Source: Roseburia porci (lineage in GTDB: Bacteria > Bacillota > Clostridia > Lachnospirales > Lachnospiraceae). Taken from it: a stretch of 64,000 bases of DNA. The translations under genes were made by a program, and so were the position numbers. Shown here piece after piece: positions 8,774 through 18,983 of this stretch. The notes beneath the pieces were generated by a model. The model was not told the origin of the DNA, ran no database searches, and was given only the letters and a program-made list of their open reading frames with translations. The stretch's first letter is position 1. The number at the start of each line of letters is the position of its first letter. The DNA lies in NCBI RefSeq assembly GCF_009695765.1, contig NZ_VUNI01000011.1, positions 1 to 64,000 on the forward strand, in the 5' to 3' direction.

Positions 8774-9847
8774 TCAGTCACCAAAACTGATACCGATTCT
8801 CTTTGCTTCTTTGATCATCTGTCCGTTTGGATCTACTGTCTTCAACTTACCGGCAACTTCTCCTAACGGAACTCTCTTCGTCCTGCCATCGATCATGGCA
8901 ATCATATAACCATAATCTTCATCCATGATAGCCTTTGCTGCTGCAGATCCAAGTCTTGTGCAAAGTACACGGTCATATGGACATGGGCTTCCGCCTCTTT
9001 GTGTATGTCCCGGAACGGCAACACGCACCTCCACACCACAAATCTCCTTGATCTGATCTGCGATCTCATAGGAAACGGATGGGTATTTGCGGCTTGCAGC
9101 CTTTGCTTTATATGCCTTCTTCGTAAGTTCGGCATCTTCCTTTGAGATAGCACCTTCGGCTACAGCAAGGATTGTAAAGCCTTTTCCTGCGTTGCTGCGC
9201 TTCTGGATTGCTTCCACAACTTTATTGATATCATATGGAATCTCTGGCAAAAGTATGATATCAGCACCGCCGGCAATTCCGGCATAAAGTGTCAGCCATC
9301 CAACTTTGTGCCCCATAACCTCTACGATAAACACACGGTTATGTGATGCAGCCGTTGTATGGATACAATCAATTGCATCTGTCGCAATGTTGATCGCACT
9401 CTGGAAACCAAACGTAACGTCCGTTCCATAAATATCATTGTCAATCGTCTTCGGCAGATGAATGACATTTAACCCCTCTTCCCGGAGCAGATTTGCTGTC
9501 TTCTGTGTTCCATTTCCTCCAAGGATGACAATACAGTCCAGCTTCAGCTTACGATAGGTATTCTTCATAGCCTCAACCTTGTCCAGACCGTTTTCATCCG
9601 GAACTCTCATCTGTTTAAATGGCTGGCGGGAGGAACCAAGAATCGTTCCACCTTTGGTCAGTATTCCCGAAAAATCTGCGGCTGTCAGAATGCGGTACTG
9701 TTCATAGATCAGTCCCTTATATCCATTCTCGAATCCATAGATCTCTAATTCATCTACATTCTCTACAAGACCTTTTACCACACCGCGCATCGCTGCGTTC
9801 AATGCCTGGCAGTCTCCACCGCTTGTTAACATACCAATTCTCATCAT
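8774..9847 (-). CDS. pfkA: 6-phosphofructokinase, group with Lys at the 124-equivalent
   Basis: 357 aa from the second of three clustered ATGs (9847), best spaced from AGGAAAGGA. It phosphorylates fructose 6-phosphate in glycolysis. GMLTSGGDCQALNAAMRG (5-22) is the nucleotide-binding start, GGNGT at 110-114 corresponds to the GGDGS phosphate-binding loop, and PKTIDND (132-138) carries the catalytic Asp (D136). A Gly at the 104-equivalent is usual in ATP-using enzymes, while Lys before TIDND (K133) is usual in pyrophosphate-using ones, so the donor is probably ATP but not certain. Confidence 0.9.
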   Translation of the reverse strand: MMRIGMLTSGGDCQALNAAMRGVVKGLVENVDELEIYGFENGYKGLIYEQYRILTAADFSGILTKGGTILGSSRQPFKQMRVPDENGLDKVEAMKNTYRKLKLDCIVILGGNGTQKTANLLREEGLNVIHLPKTIDNDIYGTDVTFGFQSAINIATDAIDCIHTTAASHNRVFIVEVMGHKVGWLTLYAGIAGGADIILLPEIPYDINKVVEAIQKRSNAGKGFTILAVAEGAISKEDAELTKKAYKAKAASRKYPSVSYEIADQIKEICGVEVRVAVPGHTQRGGSPCPYDRVLCTRLGSAAAKAIMDEDYGYMIAMIDGRTKRVPLGEVAGKLKTVDPNGQMIKEAKRIGISFGD

Positions 9848-9960
9848 AAGCATATCCTTTCCTGGAAAAGTCCATAGTTCTCGCTACATTATAATATAGT
9901 TATTGTTCTTCCGTCAATTGTGAAAACTCGCAAATCCCTGCACAAAATACAGCAATTTAT

Positions 9961-9988
9961 TTGCAAAATATACGACTTGTGATATGAT
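9961..9988 (+). promoter_or_regulatory. Promoter of tRNA-Ser
   Basis: TTGCAA (9961-9966), a 16-nt spacer and TATGAT (9983-9988) lie about 28 nt upstream of the tRNA 5' end. Confidence 0.65.
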
Positions 9989-10015
9989 ATAGAGGTTGTA
10001 TCCATCTAATTTTAT

Positions 10016-10104
10016 GGAGAGTTGTCCGAGTGGCTTAAGGTGCGGCTCTCGAAAAGCCGTGTACCCCGCAAAGGGTACCGCGGGTTCAAATCCCGTGCTC
10101 TCCG
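10016..10104 (+). tRNA. tRNA-Ser(CGA)
   Basis: The cloverleaf can be drawn by hand. The acceptor stem GGAGAGT/GCTCTCC (10016-10022 with 10097-10103) has a G discriminator. The anticodon stem GGCT/AGCC holds the loop CTCGAAA, giving anticodon CGA for the codon UCG. A long variable arm (GTACCCCGCAAAGGGTAC) and a T-loop GGGTTCAAATCCC are present. The long variable arm fits a class II serine tRNA. CCA is not encoded. Confidence 0.95.
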
Positions 10105-10273
10105 TTATAGTATTGATACCAACTAGCATAAGAGCGAATCACTGCAAAGTGGTCTCGCTCTTATTTTAAATTATGAACATTTTGTGTCCTGTATATAAAT
10201 TTCATAAAATAAACACAACTTCATATTAAATTCTAAAATAGATGTAATTTACATATATGGAGGTTTACCGATT

Positions 10274-11506
10274 ATGAAAAAGACTACTGACCAGAAACCG
10301 GAGTTCACTCTGGATGCCCTGAGTGAAGCAATCCGCACTTACGCCCGGGAGGATGTTTCCTATTTACTGCAGAAAGGAATTTTAAAAGAGATCCCTGAAA
10401 CAGATAAAATGCATTATCACCGCCAGCTTGTATCACTGCAAAGCCTGGATATTGTTTCCGCGATTGCCAGACAGGAAGACCATCTTGACCCCAAAATTTT
10501 TCTTGAGCAGTCTGCGTCATCCCAATGGAAATCCTTTGTTGGCCAGTGCCTTACAAAATTTCACAAACGTTTTCAATATGATGACCGCGAAGTCTGTGAC
10601 ACTCTGTTCACCCTTTCCCTGCAGTGTGGTGTAAGCAGCATGTTAAATACACTGCTTGAAAAAGGAAAATGCAAAGACCGTTATCCGGAGATTGGCAGCT
10701 GCTCCCTCGAAATGTTAAAAGGACTTCGAAAATTCTCTCCGGATACCATCCACAATGATGATCTGGTGCAGTTCTATCTCATAGCAGCCACCACACAGGA
10801 GCATGAGAAAAAACTGGATTATCTGAATAAAAAGGGATTTGATTTCTTTCTGAAAGACAGCACTGGAAAGACCGTCATTGACTATCTGAACGAACGCATC
10901 ACCAGCGGCAGATACGAGAAGAACCGCCATGGCAGCCTGCTTCAGGTAGAAGATAAAAAGATGTATGGCAAATTAAAAGCCATGAAAGAAGAAAAAGAAC
11001 ATCCTGCTTCTTCGAAAAAGCTTTCCACCAAAACACTTGCCTGCATTATCGCCTCTGTCTGCGTTGTGGTTGCCCTGATTCTGATCGCAGTCATCCCGAA
11101 CCTGAAAAAATCATCAGATTCCAATACCGTAACCAACACAGAAACCAGTGCTTCCAATAACACAGCAGACTCCACAGAAGCTTCTGACACCAGCTCCGAA
11201 AGCACCGATACAACCGCTTATCAGACTGACAGCAGCCTTACCGTTGCCGATGGTGACAAAGTCAATATCGATTATGTAGGTTATGTGGACGGAACAGCAT
11301 TTGACGGCGGTGATACCAAAGGACAGGGAACCGACCTTACAATCGGGTCAGGAACTTACATAGATAACTTTGAAGAGCAGTTAATCGGTGCACATCCAGG
11401 TGACACGGTCACTGTAAATGTTACCTTCCCGGAAAACTACGGTAAGGAGAACTTAAACGGAAAAGATGCCACCTTCGATGTCACCATAAATGGAATTTAT
11501 AAATAA
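10274..11506 (+). CDS. Membrane-anchored protein with C-terminal FKBP-type peptidyl-prolyl isomerase domain
   Basis: 410 aa with GGAGG 10 nt before the ATG. The first 240 residues are helical and resemble ankyrin-like repeats (leucine-rich paired helices, KKGFDFFLKDSTGKTVIDYLNER) and should be cytoplasmic. A transmembrane helix spans about 254-275. A Ser/Thr-rich linker follows, and then an FKBP domain at about 325-410 (VNIDYVGYVDGTAFDGG...IDNFEEQLIGAHPGD), close to the trigger-factor PPIase domain, placed outside the cell. This suggests an extracytoplasmic folding catalyst linked to a cytoplasmic scaffold. The ankyrin comparison is tentative; FKBP is clear. Confidence 0.8.
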   Translation: MKKTTDQKPEFTLDALSEAIRTYAREDVSYLLQKGILKEIPETDKMHYHRQLVSLQSLDIVSAIARQEDHLDPKIFLEQSASSQWKSFVGQCLTKFHKRFQYDDREVCDTLFTLSLQCGVSSMLNTLLEKGKCKDRYPEIGSCSLEMLKGLRKFSPDTIHNDDLVQFYLIAATTQEHEKKLDYLNKKGFDFFLKDSTGKTVIDYLNERITSGRYEKNRHGSLLQVEDKKMYGKLKAMKEEKEHPASSKKLSTKTLACIIASVCVVVALILIAVIPNLKKSSDSNTVTNTETSASNNTADSTEASDTSSESTDTTAYQTDSSLTVADGDKVNIDYVGYVDGTAFDGGDTKGQGTDLTIGSGTYIDNFEEQLIGAHPGDTVTVNVTFPENYGKENLNGKDATFDVTINGIYK

Positions 11507-11538
11507 TTACTTTGTAAAGTTTTCTGAGACAGGGCATT

Positions 11539-13269
11539 TTAAATAAAATGCTTTGCCTCGGAACTTAGTTCATCAGCAACCGTTTTATTCTGCATAATTC
11601 TTCCTGAAATGTCACTGATTTCATTTGAGAGATCTAATGTATTGGCAGCTGCAAGGTTAATTCCTTCCGAACTCTCTTTTACAGCTCCCAAGATATTCTC
11701 CACATAATTCATAATATGAACCGTCTTTTGTCTCAATTCGTCGGACATCTGATAAAAATCACCCACAACTTCATGAATATATACGGCATCTTCATTATAC
11801 TGTGTTCCGGCAGATACGAATTTGTCGTAATCTGGAAGAATATTGTTCTGAATATATGTTACAAGTTCACTAGAATTTTTAATTAATTCCTGCACTGTTT
11901 CTACAACGGTTTTATTAATTGCCTGAATATTGACTGCAGCATCTCTGCTGGATTCTGAAAGCTGTCCAATTTCTGATGCAACAACCGCAAATCCTCGACC
12001 TGCCTGTCCTGCTCTGGCAGCCTCTATGGATGCATTTAGCGCCAGAAGATTTGTCTGATCGGCAATATTTAAAATATCATTGGTAAGCTCGCTGACTTTT
12101 TCAACCTGTCTACTGTCCTCAATTGTTTTCTGAAGTCTTTCAATAATATCATTTGCCATCCGATCCGTGTTCTGCTTATTTTCCACTGCATCATTTTTCA
12201 ATTCATTTGCCATCTGATCCATATTGTCTGAATAATCCAGCATATGATCTGAGCGTTCTGCAAGTTTCTTTGTGCGCTCTTCTATTTCTTTCATATCATC
12301 AGAAATACCAGATACTGTATCTGTCATTGTCTGCATTGAAGCAGATAATTCTTCCATAACTGCAGAAATATCATTTGAATTTTCATTAGAATTCTGGATT
12401 TTAACATTTACCTCAGATACGATCTCATCCATCTGACGCGAACTGTCAGAAATTCTTTCCATAACATCCTGCAATGTCTGGATAAATGCATTTACACTTG
12501 TTCCAACACTTCCAATCTCATCTTTTCCAGAAATTTTAAGACGAACGGACAGATCCCCTTCATTGTTCTCAATGTTCTTAATCAGCTTCTGAAGTGTTTT
12601 ACTGATATACTGCATCGGGGCAACAATTCCTTTCATACAGATATACATCGCAAATACGATCATAAAAGCAGAAATTGCGATAAAAACAATTGATGAATTT
12701 CTTGCATTATTGTATGCCCTCTGCTGTGCATTTAATGCCTCATCCATTGCCGTTTCCCGCATGTTGATCAGACTCTCAATCTTTTTAGAAAGGTAATCCT
12801 CTGTCGGTTTCTGTATAACATTAATTGCCTCTATCGCCTCATCTGAATTTCCCTTTGAACTTGCATCAAGAACCTGATTCATGCCGTCTTTGTATTTGTC
12901 AAATTTCTTTTCCATTGCGCCAAAATATTCTTCTTCGCGATTTGTCAATGACTGTTTTTTATACTCATCAAAATAGGATTGCATCTTTTCCATTTTCTCG
13001 TTGATCACCTCAGAAAAGCTATCCTTTGTGATTGAAGTATCCGCATCACAGTGACCATACATATTTTTTCCCATCGACTCCAGTTCCGCAGACATATTCA
13101 TAAGAAGTTCAATGCTCTTTGTGCAATCATCTGAAATCACAATCCCGGTATTCCTGAGATGCCTGGTATCTTTCAGACTGAATATGCTAGCAAGCAAAAC
13201 AACAACACCAAGAATCACAATTGGAAACATTACTTTAAATTTAATGCTAATATTATTTAATTTTTTCAT
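11539..13269 (-). CDS. Methyl-accepting chemotaxis protein with 4-helix-bundle sensor
   Basis: 576 aa. TM1 at about 11-30, a helical external sensor of about 160 residues of the 4HB_MCP type, TM2 at about 191-213, a HAMP domain, and a long cytoplasmic signalling helix bundle with the conserved hairpin tip [24 protein letters not shown] at about 400-425. It would control flagellar rotation through CheA/CheW. It starts 13 bp after a sugar-binding lipoprotein gene in the same direction, so it is very likely co-transcribed with it and may sense the loaded binding protein. A short hairpin (11534-11551) overlaps its stop codon. Confidence 0.93.
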   Translation of the reverse strand: MKKLNNISIKFKVMFPIVILGVVVLLASIFSLKDTRHLRNTGIVISDDCTKSIELLMNMSAELESMGKNMYGHCDADTSITKDSFSEVINEKMEKMQSYFDEYKKQSLTNREEEYFGAMEKKFDKYKDGMNQVLDASSKGNSDEAIEAINVIQKPTEDYLSKKIESLINMRETAMDEALNAQQRAYNNARNSSIVFIAISAFMIVFAMYICMKGIVAPMQYISKTLQKLIKNIENNEGDLSVRLKISGKDEIGSVGTSVNAFIQTLQDVMERISDSSRQMDEIVSEVNVKIQNSNENSNDISAVMEELSASMQTMTDTVSGISDDMKEIEERTKKLAERSDHMLDYSDNMDQMANELKNDAVENKQNTDRMANDIIERLQKTIEDSRQVEKVSELTNDILNIADQTNLLALNASIEAARAGQAGRGFAVVASEIGQLSESSRDAAVNIQAINKTVVETVQELIKNSSELVTYIQNNILPDYDKFVSAGTQYNEDAVYIHEVVGDFYQMSDELRQKTVHIMNYVENILGAVKESSEGINLAAANTLDLSNEISDISGRIMQNKTVADELSSEAKHFI

Positions 13270-13282
13270 AATATTCCGCCTC

Positions 13283-14638
13283 CTATTCTGATAATTCCGG
13301 ATGAAGTGCCTTCATTCTATTGTAAAAATCCTGAAGGGCTTCATCATAAGTAATGTCTCCATCAAAATACGGATGAAACGCTTTCTGAATCTGTTCATTA
13401 CAATCCTTATCATAATCTGTTGTATTACTCATATCAATCTTCTTTGCAGCCTCAGCAAAAAGTGCAATATGATTCTGCCCGCCAAGGAAATCTGAACTAT
13501 AGTCACTCGCTGCAAGTTCTTCCATAGCACTCTGATTATTCGTATAATCCTGCGTATCCTCTGTAATCTGCTTCATTGTGTCTGCATCACACGATAAACG
13601 ATACATAAGGTCCCGAACGAACGGAATATTATCTGATCCCTTTGCGGCACACATCCACGTTCCGCCCCAGTAATATGCCTGTGGTCCTTCACATACCGCA
13701 TAATCACCGTAAGCACCATTTCCTTTTTCCTCCGGAGCCGAACTGTCTGCAAGAGAATTACCCATCAATGTAAAATTGATTCCCCATGTAGAATAAAAAA
13801 AGCCAAACACTTTTCCATCTGGTCCTTGATCCAGACTCCACTGAGGACTCCAGAGTGTTGTGCGGTTCGAATAATTATTGTCAGCATATTGCTTCGACTG
13901 CTCGATCCATTTTTCAATACTTGGATCAATCTCTATTTTTCCATCTTTTACCCACGGAGATGACACATTATTGGAAAATGTACGGTAAGAATCATCATAG
14001 CCCGATAACATATAGTATCCGTTATCATGCATTTGTTGCGCAACCTGATCAAATCCCTCCCAGCTGGAAAGTTTCTCCTGTACCTGTTTGGGATCATCGG
14101 TTCCAAGAACCTGTTTTGCAATTGATCTGCGGTATGCAAAAAGCCCAGGTGTTGCCTGCCATGTTGTTGCTTTCTGTACTCCATTATCGCTCACGATCTC
14201 TTTTGTATAATTATACTGATCTTTCAAATCATCTTCTGTAAGTCCAACATCACTGACTACATCTAAGACATAGTCCGATTTTATGTATTTACCAGCATAA
14301 TCTGCTTCGATTAAGAACATGTCGACCTTATCATCATCGATCGCTTCATCCTGTTCCTCCAGAGCCTCGTCCAGATTAATCTGATATGCATTGTTATCAC
14401 TGGAGATTATTACAAAATTCACTTCTACACCATGCTTTTCTTCCAGATCCTTTGCATAGACTTCATAAATTTGTTTGAATTCATCATTCCAGCAATAAAT
14501 ATTGACAACTTTTCCTTCCTCTTCAGATGTATCAGCCACATCACTCTCTGTTCCCAGGTTATTTCTGTTTCCACAGCCTGCAAGAAGAGTTGTACCGGTT
14601 GCCACCAAAATCAACACACTTACTATTTTCTTTTTCAT
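13283..14638 (-). CDS. Sugar-binding lipoprotein of an ABC importer, second copy
   Basis: 451 aa. The signal peptide with lipobox LLAGC (Cys near residue 22) is followed by a family 1 extracellular solute-binding protein fold. It is clearly paralogous to the binding protein at 16664-18046: both share [30 protein letters not shown], the SDFLGGQN motif and the overall order. It follows the permease genes across a hairpin and precedes a chemoreceptor by 13 bp. It may be a second specificity subunit for the same permeases or a ligand presenter for chemotaxis. Confidence 0.87.
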   Translation of the reverse strand: MKKKIVSVLILVATGTTLLAGCGNRNNLGTESDVADTSEEEGKVVNIYCWNDEFKQIYEVYAKDLEEKHGVEVNFVIISSDNNAYQINLDEALEEQDEAIDDDKVDMFLIEADYAGKYIKSDYVLDVVSDVGLTEDDLKDQYNYTKEIVSDNGVQKATTWQATPGLFAYRRSIAKQVLGTDDPKQVQEKLSSWEGFDQVAQQMHDNGYYMLSGYDDSYRTFSNNVSSPWVKDGKIEIDPSIEKWIEQSKQYADNNYSNRTTLWSPQWSLDQGPDGKVFGFFYSTWGINFTLMGNSLADSSAPEEKGNGAYGDYAVCEGPQAYYWGGTWMCAAKGSDNIPFVRDLMYRLSCDADTMKQITEDTQDYTNNQSAMEELAASDYSSDFLGGQNHIALFAEAAKKIDMSNTTDYDKDCNEQIQKAFHPYFDGDITYDEALQDFYNRMKALHPELSE

Positions 14639-14704
14639 ATGTGCTCCTTTCTGATACCATCCCTAATAATGTCTGTCTTTTTTGCAATATCTTATTTGTA
14701 TATC

Positions 14705-14751
14705 AAAAGGAACGCTATTAACTTTTCCAATTCTGCCATAGCGTTCCTTTT
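14705..14751 (-). terminator. Intercistronic hairpin between permease and second binding protein
   Basis: Perfect 14-bp arms (AAAAGGAACGCTAT at 14705-14718, complement at 14738-14751) ending in a short T run. It may terminate part of the transcription or stabilise mRNA ends between the permease operon and the binding protein-chemoreceptor pair. Confidence 0.65.
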
Positions 14752-14787
14752 TATTGTTTCTCTATTTTATTTTTATGTTCAGTTTCT

Positions 14788-15633
14788 CTATTCCTTCACA
14801 CCGCCAAGCGTTACTCCGGCAATGATAAATTTTGACAGGAACAGGTAGATCACAATGATCGGTACGATTGCAACCGTGATCATCATATAAATCTTACCCA
14901 TATCAAAGTTCATATAATCTGCGCCACGAAGTGTTGCGATCAGAATTGGAACTGTCATCTTATTCTTGGACTGAATAATAAGTGCCGGTACAAAATAGTT
15001 ATTCCATGATCCTACAAACGTAAAGATTGCCTGTACTGCGATTGCCGGTTTCATAATTGGGAGAACAATATAGTTGAATGTTTTAAATTCACCGGAACCA
15101 TCGATTCTTGCAGCCTCTACTAAAGACAACGGAAGAGATGACTCTAAATAACTGTACATAAAGTAAAATACTGCCGGAGATGCAATGGATGGAATGATCA
15201 GCGGAAGCCAGGAATCATACATTCCCATTTTGGTGATCAATCTTAAAAATCCCATTGCTGTAACCTGTGTCGGCATGACAAGGATTGCCATAATAAATGT
15301 AAATGCAGCTTTTTTCATCTTAAAATCATATGCATAAAGACCATATGCCGTCAAAGATGAAAAATATGTACAAATTGCTGCGCTGCTCGCAGAAATGATC
15401 AAACTATTCACAATGCCGCGGATCATCGGAAAACTTCCGTCTTTTGCAACATTTTTCAGATTATCCAGGAAATGTGTCCCTGGAAGTGCTGAGAATCCTT
15501 TCTGCAATTCTGCATGTGAACGCGTTGCATTTACAATCAGAATATAGAAGAAGAACAGACACAAAAATGATAAAACAATCAATACAATGTGTGCAAAAAT
15601 ACTGCGAAAATGCTTTGCTTTATTTGGTTTCAC
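14788..15633 (-). CDS. Carbohydrate ABC transporter permease (MalG-like)
   Basis: 281 aa with six hydrophobic segments and the EAA loop signature EAARIDGSGEFKTFNYIVLPIMKPA near residues 181-205, which contacts the ATPase. It forms the second half of the membrane channel with the upstream MalF-like permease, 3 bp away. No ATPase gene is in the cluster, as is usual for sugar importers of this class that share an MsmK-like ATPase encoded elsewhere. Confidence 0.93.
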   Translation of the reverse strand: MKPNKAKHFRSIFAHIVLIVLSFLCLFFFYILIVNATRSHAELQKGFSALPGTHFLDNLKNVAKDGSFPMIRGIVNSLIISASSAAICTYFSSLTAYGLYAYDFKMKKAAFTFIMAILVMPTQVTAMGFLRLITKMGMYDSWLPLIIPSIASPAVFYFMYSYLESSLPLSLVEAARIDGSGEFKTFNYIVLPIMKPAIAVQAIFTFVGSWNNYFVPALIIQSKNKMTVPILIATLRGADYMNFDMGKIYMMITVAIVPIIVIYLFLSKFIIAGVTLGGVKE

Positions 15634-15636
15634 TTT

Positions 15637-16596
15637 TTATTTCCTCCTTCTTCTTTCTTCTCGTGCAGCCTTTTTTGCTGCTTTTTTAGAACCATCCGGG
15701 TCACTGTCATTCGTCATACGATATACGATAAAACATAAAATTGCACTGATAATGAACAGGTAAACAGACAACGCACCTGCCATACCATAGTTTTTACTCT
15801 TCAGATGATTATTTAAGAACATGATAAGTGTCATGGATGACCGATCCGGATTACCCTGTCCATTCGTAAGGATCTGCGGTACATCGAACATCTGCAGACC
15901 ACCGATAATAGAGGTGATCAATGTATATGCAAGGATCGGACGGATCATTGGGAGAGTAATATAAAGAAAACGTTGTATGCTGTTACATCCGTCCAGATCA
16001 CATGCTTCGAAAATTTCTACACTGATTCCGTTTACTGCAGCAATCAGCATGATGGTCGTATTACCAAACCACATCAGGAAGTTCATGAATCCAATCAGTG
16101 ATCTGGTACCAAAAACCGATCCCATAAAATCAATTGGCGTATGAATGAGCCCAATCGACATTAAAATGGAATTGACCGGTCCGCTTGTTGAGAATAATGC
16201 AAAGAATAACATTGCAAATGCAGATGCCATGATCAGGTTCGGAAGATAAATTACAACCTTGAAAAACTGTTTGCCACGGATTTTCAGGCGGGCATCTGTA
16301 AACCAGCATGCAAGCACCAGTGCGATTACGATCTGAGGAATAAATCCGATAATCCAGAGAATCAATGTATTTGCACCATATTGCAGCATGTCAGATTTCA
16401 AAAGGCTTGCATAGTTTGCCATTCCTACAAAATTTGGTCCGATCTCTTTGATTCCAGAACGATAGTATTCGTAAAAACTATATCTGACTGTATCCGCCAG
16501 CGGAATCAAAGAAAAAATGAAATATGTGATGAAAAATGGGAGAATAAAGATATAGCCCCATTTTGCATAGCTGACGGTTCTTTTCTTTTTCTTCAT
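15637..16596 (-). CDS. Carbohydrate ABC transporter permease (MalF-like)
   Basis: 319 aa from the ATG at 16596 (AAAGGAAAAG upstream). It has a basic N-terminus, six membrane segments and the EAA loop EACDLDGCNSIQRFLYITLPMIRP. It pairs with the MalG-like subunit. The C-terminus is a highly basic KKAAKKAAREERRRRK tail. It is encoded between the main binding protein (16664-18046) and the MalG-like gene, so the order is binding protein, F, G. Confidence 0.93.
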   Translation of the reverse strand: MKKKKRTVSYAKWGYIFILPFFITYFIFSLIPLADTVRYSFYEYYRSGIKEIGPNFVGMANYASLLKSDMLQYGANTLILWIIGFIPQIVIALVLACWFTDARLKIRGKQFFKVVIYLPNLIMASAFAMLFFALFSTSGPVNSILMSIGLIHTPIDFMGSVFGTRSLIGFMNFLMWFGNTTIMLIAAVNGISVEIFEACDLDGCNSIQRFLYITLPMIRPILAYTLITSIIGGLQMFDVPQILTNGQGNPDRSSMTLIMFLNNHLKSKNYGMAGALSVYLFIISAILCFIVYRMTNDSDPDGSKKAAKKAAREERRRRK

Positions 16597-16663
16597 GAAA
16601 CTTTTCCTTTCTATCAAGCTGGTTATGCGGAGCATAATCATTTACGCCCCGCAAATCAGCTTT

Positions 16664-18046
16664 TTATTCTGGCCAATTAACTTGTTTGATATCCGGATAA
16701 CGTTCTTCAATGGATGTCTCAAAGTTTGTCTTAGCTTTATCAAAGTCTACATTACCCTGTAAGTAATCGCTGAAGGAATTCTGGATCAGTTCAACGCATC
16801 CCTGGTCGTAAGATGAAAGCGGCGCAATCTTAATATTCTCAGCAACTGGTGCAAAGTATGCAAATGGGTTCTGTCCTCCAAGGAAATCTGATGCATAGGT
16901 TGCATCATCCATAGCAGCTTCCTGCATTCCTGATTTTGTATTTGTGAAATCAGAGTACTCTTTGGAAATCTTTAATAAATTATCTTTGTCTGCCGTCATA
17001 GCAAGAATAATGTCTTTTACATGTTCCGGATTATCTGTTCCGGTAGCAGCATGGATGTAAGAGCCACCCCAGTTGTATTCCTGTGGAGGAGTTGTAACAG
17101 CCCATGATCCATCAGCACCATCCCAGTTTGGTTTCAGTGTAAAATCAATACCCCATGCCGGGAACAGGAATGCGAATACTTTTGACTGGGAACCCATCGC
17201 TTTGTTCCAGTCATCATTCCACTGGCCTTTAATGTTTGCATCAATATACCCGTTATCCAGCCATTCTTTGGAATCATCTACCCAGTTCATGATCTTCTGG
17301 TCAACATTTACCTGATCTCCGTCCGGCTCAACCCATGAATTGTCAATGCTGTTTCCATACAAACGGAATGTATCTGCATAAGATGCAAATGTATAGTATC
17401 CTTTTTCTTTTAATTCTGCTGCTGTCTGTTTGATGGTATCCCAGTCTTTCACTTTCTCGCCTACTGCTTCCGGATCGTCAGTTCCAAATACATCCTTTGC
17501 AATATCACGGCGGTATACTAAAAGTCCCGGGCAACACTGCCATGTAGAACCTCTCTGCACTCCGTCCGCATCAGAAGCAGTTGTTCTTGTAAAATCATAC
17601 TGATCTGCAAATTCTTTATCGCAGTCGATTCCAAGGTCTTTCAGAGGCATTGCCACATCTGCTGCTGCATCTGTGTATTTAAATACATAGTCTGTCTCAG
17701 ATAAGAAGATATCTACCTTATCATCTGCAGCCGCATCAGCCTGACGTCCTAATGCTTCATCTAATTTCTGCTGATATACACCATCCTGATTTGGATTGAT
17801 GATCCAGTGAATCTCTGTTCCATCATTTAACGTCGTTACCGTGCCATCATCCGAAGTCTCTTTTACTTCTGGATAAACAGCCTCTAATCTCTGGCGGAAC
17901 TCGTCGTTCCATGAATAAATGTTGATTACCTTTCCTTCCGATGCATCGGCTCCATCACCGGATCCTTTTGATGCGCTGCCACATCCCGCAAACAATGTAA
18001 CCCCCATTGCAACGGTCAGTAGCAAACTGATTGCTCTACGCTTCAT
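16664..18046 (-). CDS. Sugar-binding lipoprotein of an ABC importer, main copy
   Basis: 460 aa. Signal peptide with lipobox LFAGC (Cys near 22), then a family 1 extracellular solute-binding protein fold. It is the first gene of the importer operon and lies divergent from an AraC regulator. With two GH94 phosphorylases next to it, the likely ligand is a beta-linked gluco-oligosaccharide; this is inference from context. RBS GGGAGGAAATG lies just upstream of the ATG. Confidence 0.9.
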   Translation of the reverse strand: MKRRAISLLLTVAMGVTLFAGCGSASKGSGDGADASEGKVINIYSWNDEFRQRLEAVYPEVKETSDDGTVTTLNDGTEIHWIINPNQDGVYQQKLDEALGRQADAAADDKVDIFLSETDYVFKYTDAAADVAMPLKDLGIDCDKEFADQYDFTRTTASDADGVQRGSTWQCCPGLLVYRRDIAKDVFGTDDPEAVGEKVKDWDTIKQTAAELKEKGYYTFASYADTFRLYGNSIDNSWVEPDGDQVNVDQKIMNWVDDSKEWLDNGYIDANIKGQWNDDWNKAMGSQSKVFAFLFPAWGIDFTLKPNWDGADGSWAVTTPPQEYNWGGSYIHAATGTDNPEHVKDIILAMTADKDNLLKISKEYSDFTNTKSGMQEAAMDDATYASDFLGGQNPFAYFAPVAENIKIAPLSSYDQGCVELIQNSFSDYLQGNVDFDKAKTNFETSIEERYPDIKQVNWPE

Positions 18047-18180
18047 ATTTCATTTCCTCCCTTTATAGATTAAATATGATTGAGATTACGTTTCTTAATT
18101 CCTTTTGGCTTTTTCGATCCGTCCATCTCATTTACAAGTCATATATTACCCGAATGTAACGCTTTATTATATTAAATCAA

Positions 18181-18223
18181 TTGTAAAAATGTCAGATTCG
18201 TGTCATAATAACACTATTCTGAC
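18181..18223 (+). promoter_or_regulatory. Promoter and candidate operator of the AraC-type regulator
   Basis: TTGTAA (18181-18186), a 17-nt spacer and CATAAT (18204-18209) lie ahead of the regulator ATG. The spacer holds AAAATGTCAGATTC (18186-18199), found again upstream of the GH94 operon at 24222-24235. An inverted half site TCTGAC follows at 18218-18223, making a GTCAGA...TCTGAC dyad. Confidence 0.55.
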
Positions 18224-18242
18224 ATACATAAGGAGCGATACC

Positions 18243-18983
18243 ATGGAACATACAAAAGAATGGTTTCATACAGAACTTGAAAATAGCGAGCTGGAGACAC
18301 AGCACCGCTCGCTAAATATCGAATATTCATTTTATAATGCTGTAAAAACCGGAGATATGGATGCCGTGATCCAAAACTGTAAACAGGATGCTTTCATCGA
18401 TTTAAAAGGAACTGGTGTCCTGTCCAGAAATCCTCTTACGAACATCAAATATCATTTTGTTGTCACAACCGCTATGGTGACACGTTACTGCATTGATGGC
18501 GGTCTTGAGCCGGAACAGGCTTACCGTCTGAGCGATTTCTATATTCTGAAAATGGACACCTGCACTACGATCCGTCAGGTTGCCGATCTGCATCATGAAA
18601 TGGCAAAGGATTTCACTGGAAAAATGATCCTCCAGAAAAAAAGTTCCATTTTGTCAAAGCCTGTCATGCAATGCGTTGATTACATTTATAGCCATATCAA
18701 GGAACGCATTACCATCGCCGTGCTCGCAGAACACACCGGTCTTTCTGAGAATTATCTTTCACGTGTTTTCAAACAGAATCTTGGTGTTTCCTTAAGTGAT
18801 TACATCCGTGAGAAAAAGATTGAAAAAGCAACACATCTTCTGCGTTATTCCGACAAGCCGATTGTCGACATTGCAAACTACCTGTCTTTTTCATCCCAGA
18901 GCCATTTCATTCAGATCTTTGAAAGTTATACCGGACTGACACCGAAGAAATACCGCGACAAATATTACAAGTCCATGTGGTAG
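18243..18983 (+). CDS. AraC family transcriptional regulator of the GH94 locus
   Basis: 246 aa from the ATG at 18243, preceded by AAGGAG; the longer frame has no such site. The last 100 residues carry two helix-turn-helix motifs (ITIAVLAEHTGLSENYLSRVFKQNLG and PIVDIANYLSFSSQSHFIQIFESYTGLTPKKYR). The N-terminal part is a small helical domain rather than a cupin, similar to YesS-type regulators. It is divergent from the importer operon and its 3' end overlaps the convergent GH94 gene by 19 bp. It probably activates the transporter and phosphorylase genes. Confidence 0.9.
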   Translation: MEHTKEWFHTELENSELETQHRSLNIEYSFYNAVKTGDMDAVIQNCKQDAFIDLKGTGVLSRNPLTNIKYHFVVTTAMVTRYCIDGGLEPEQAYRLSDFYILKMDTCTTIRQVADLHHEMAKDFTGKMILQKKSSILSKPVMQCVDYIYSHIKERITIAVLAEHTGLSENYLSRVFKQNLGVSLSDYIREKKIEKATHLLRYSDKPIVDIANYLSFSSQSHFIQIFESYTGLTPKKYRDKYYKSMW

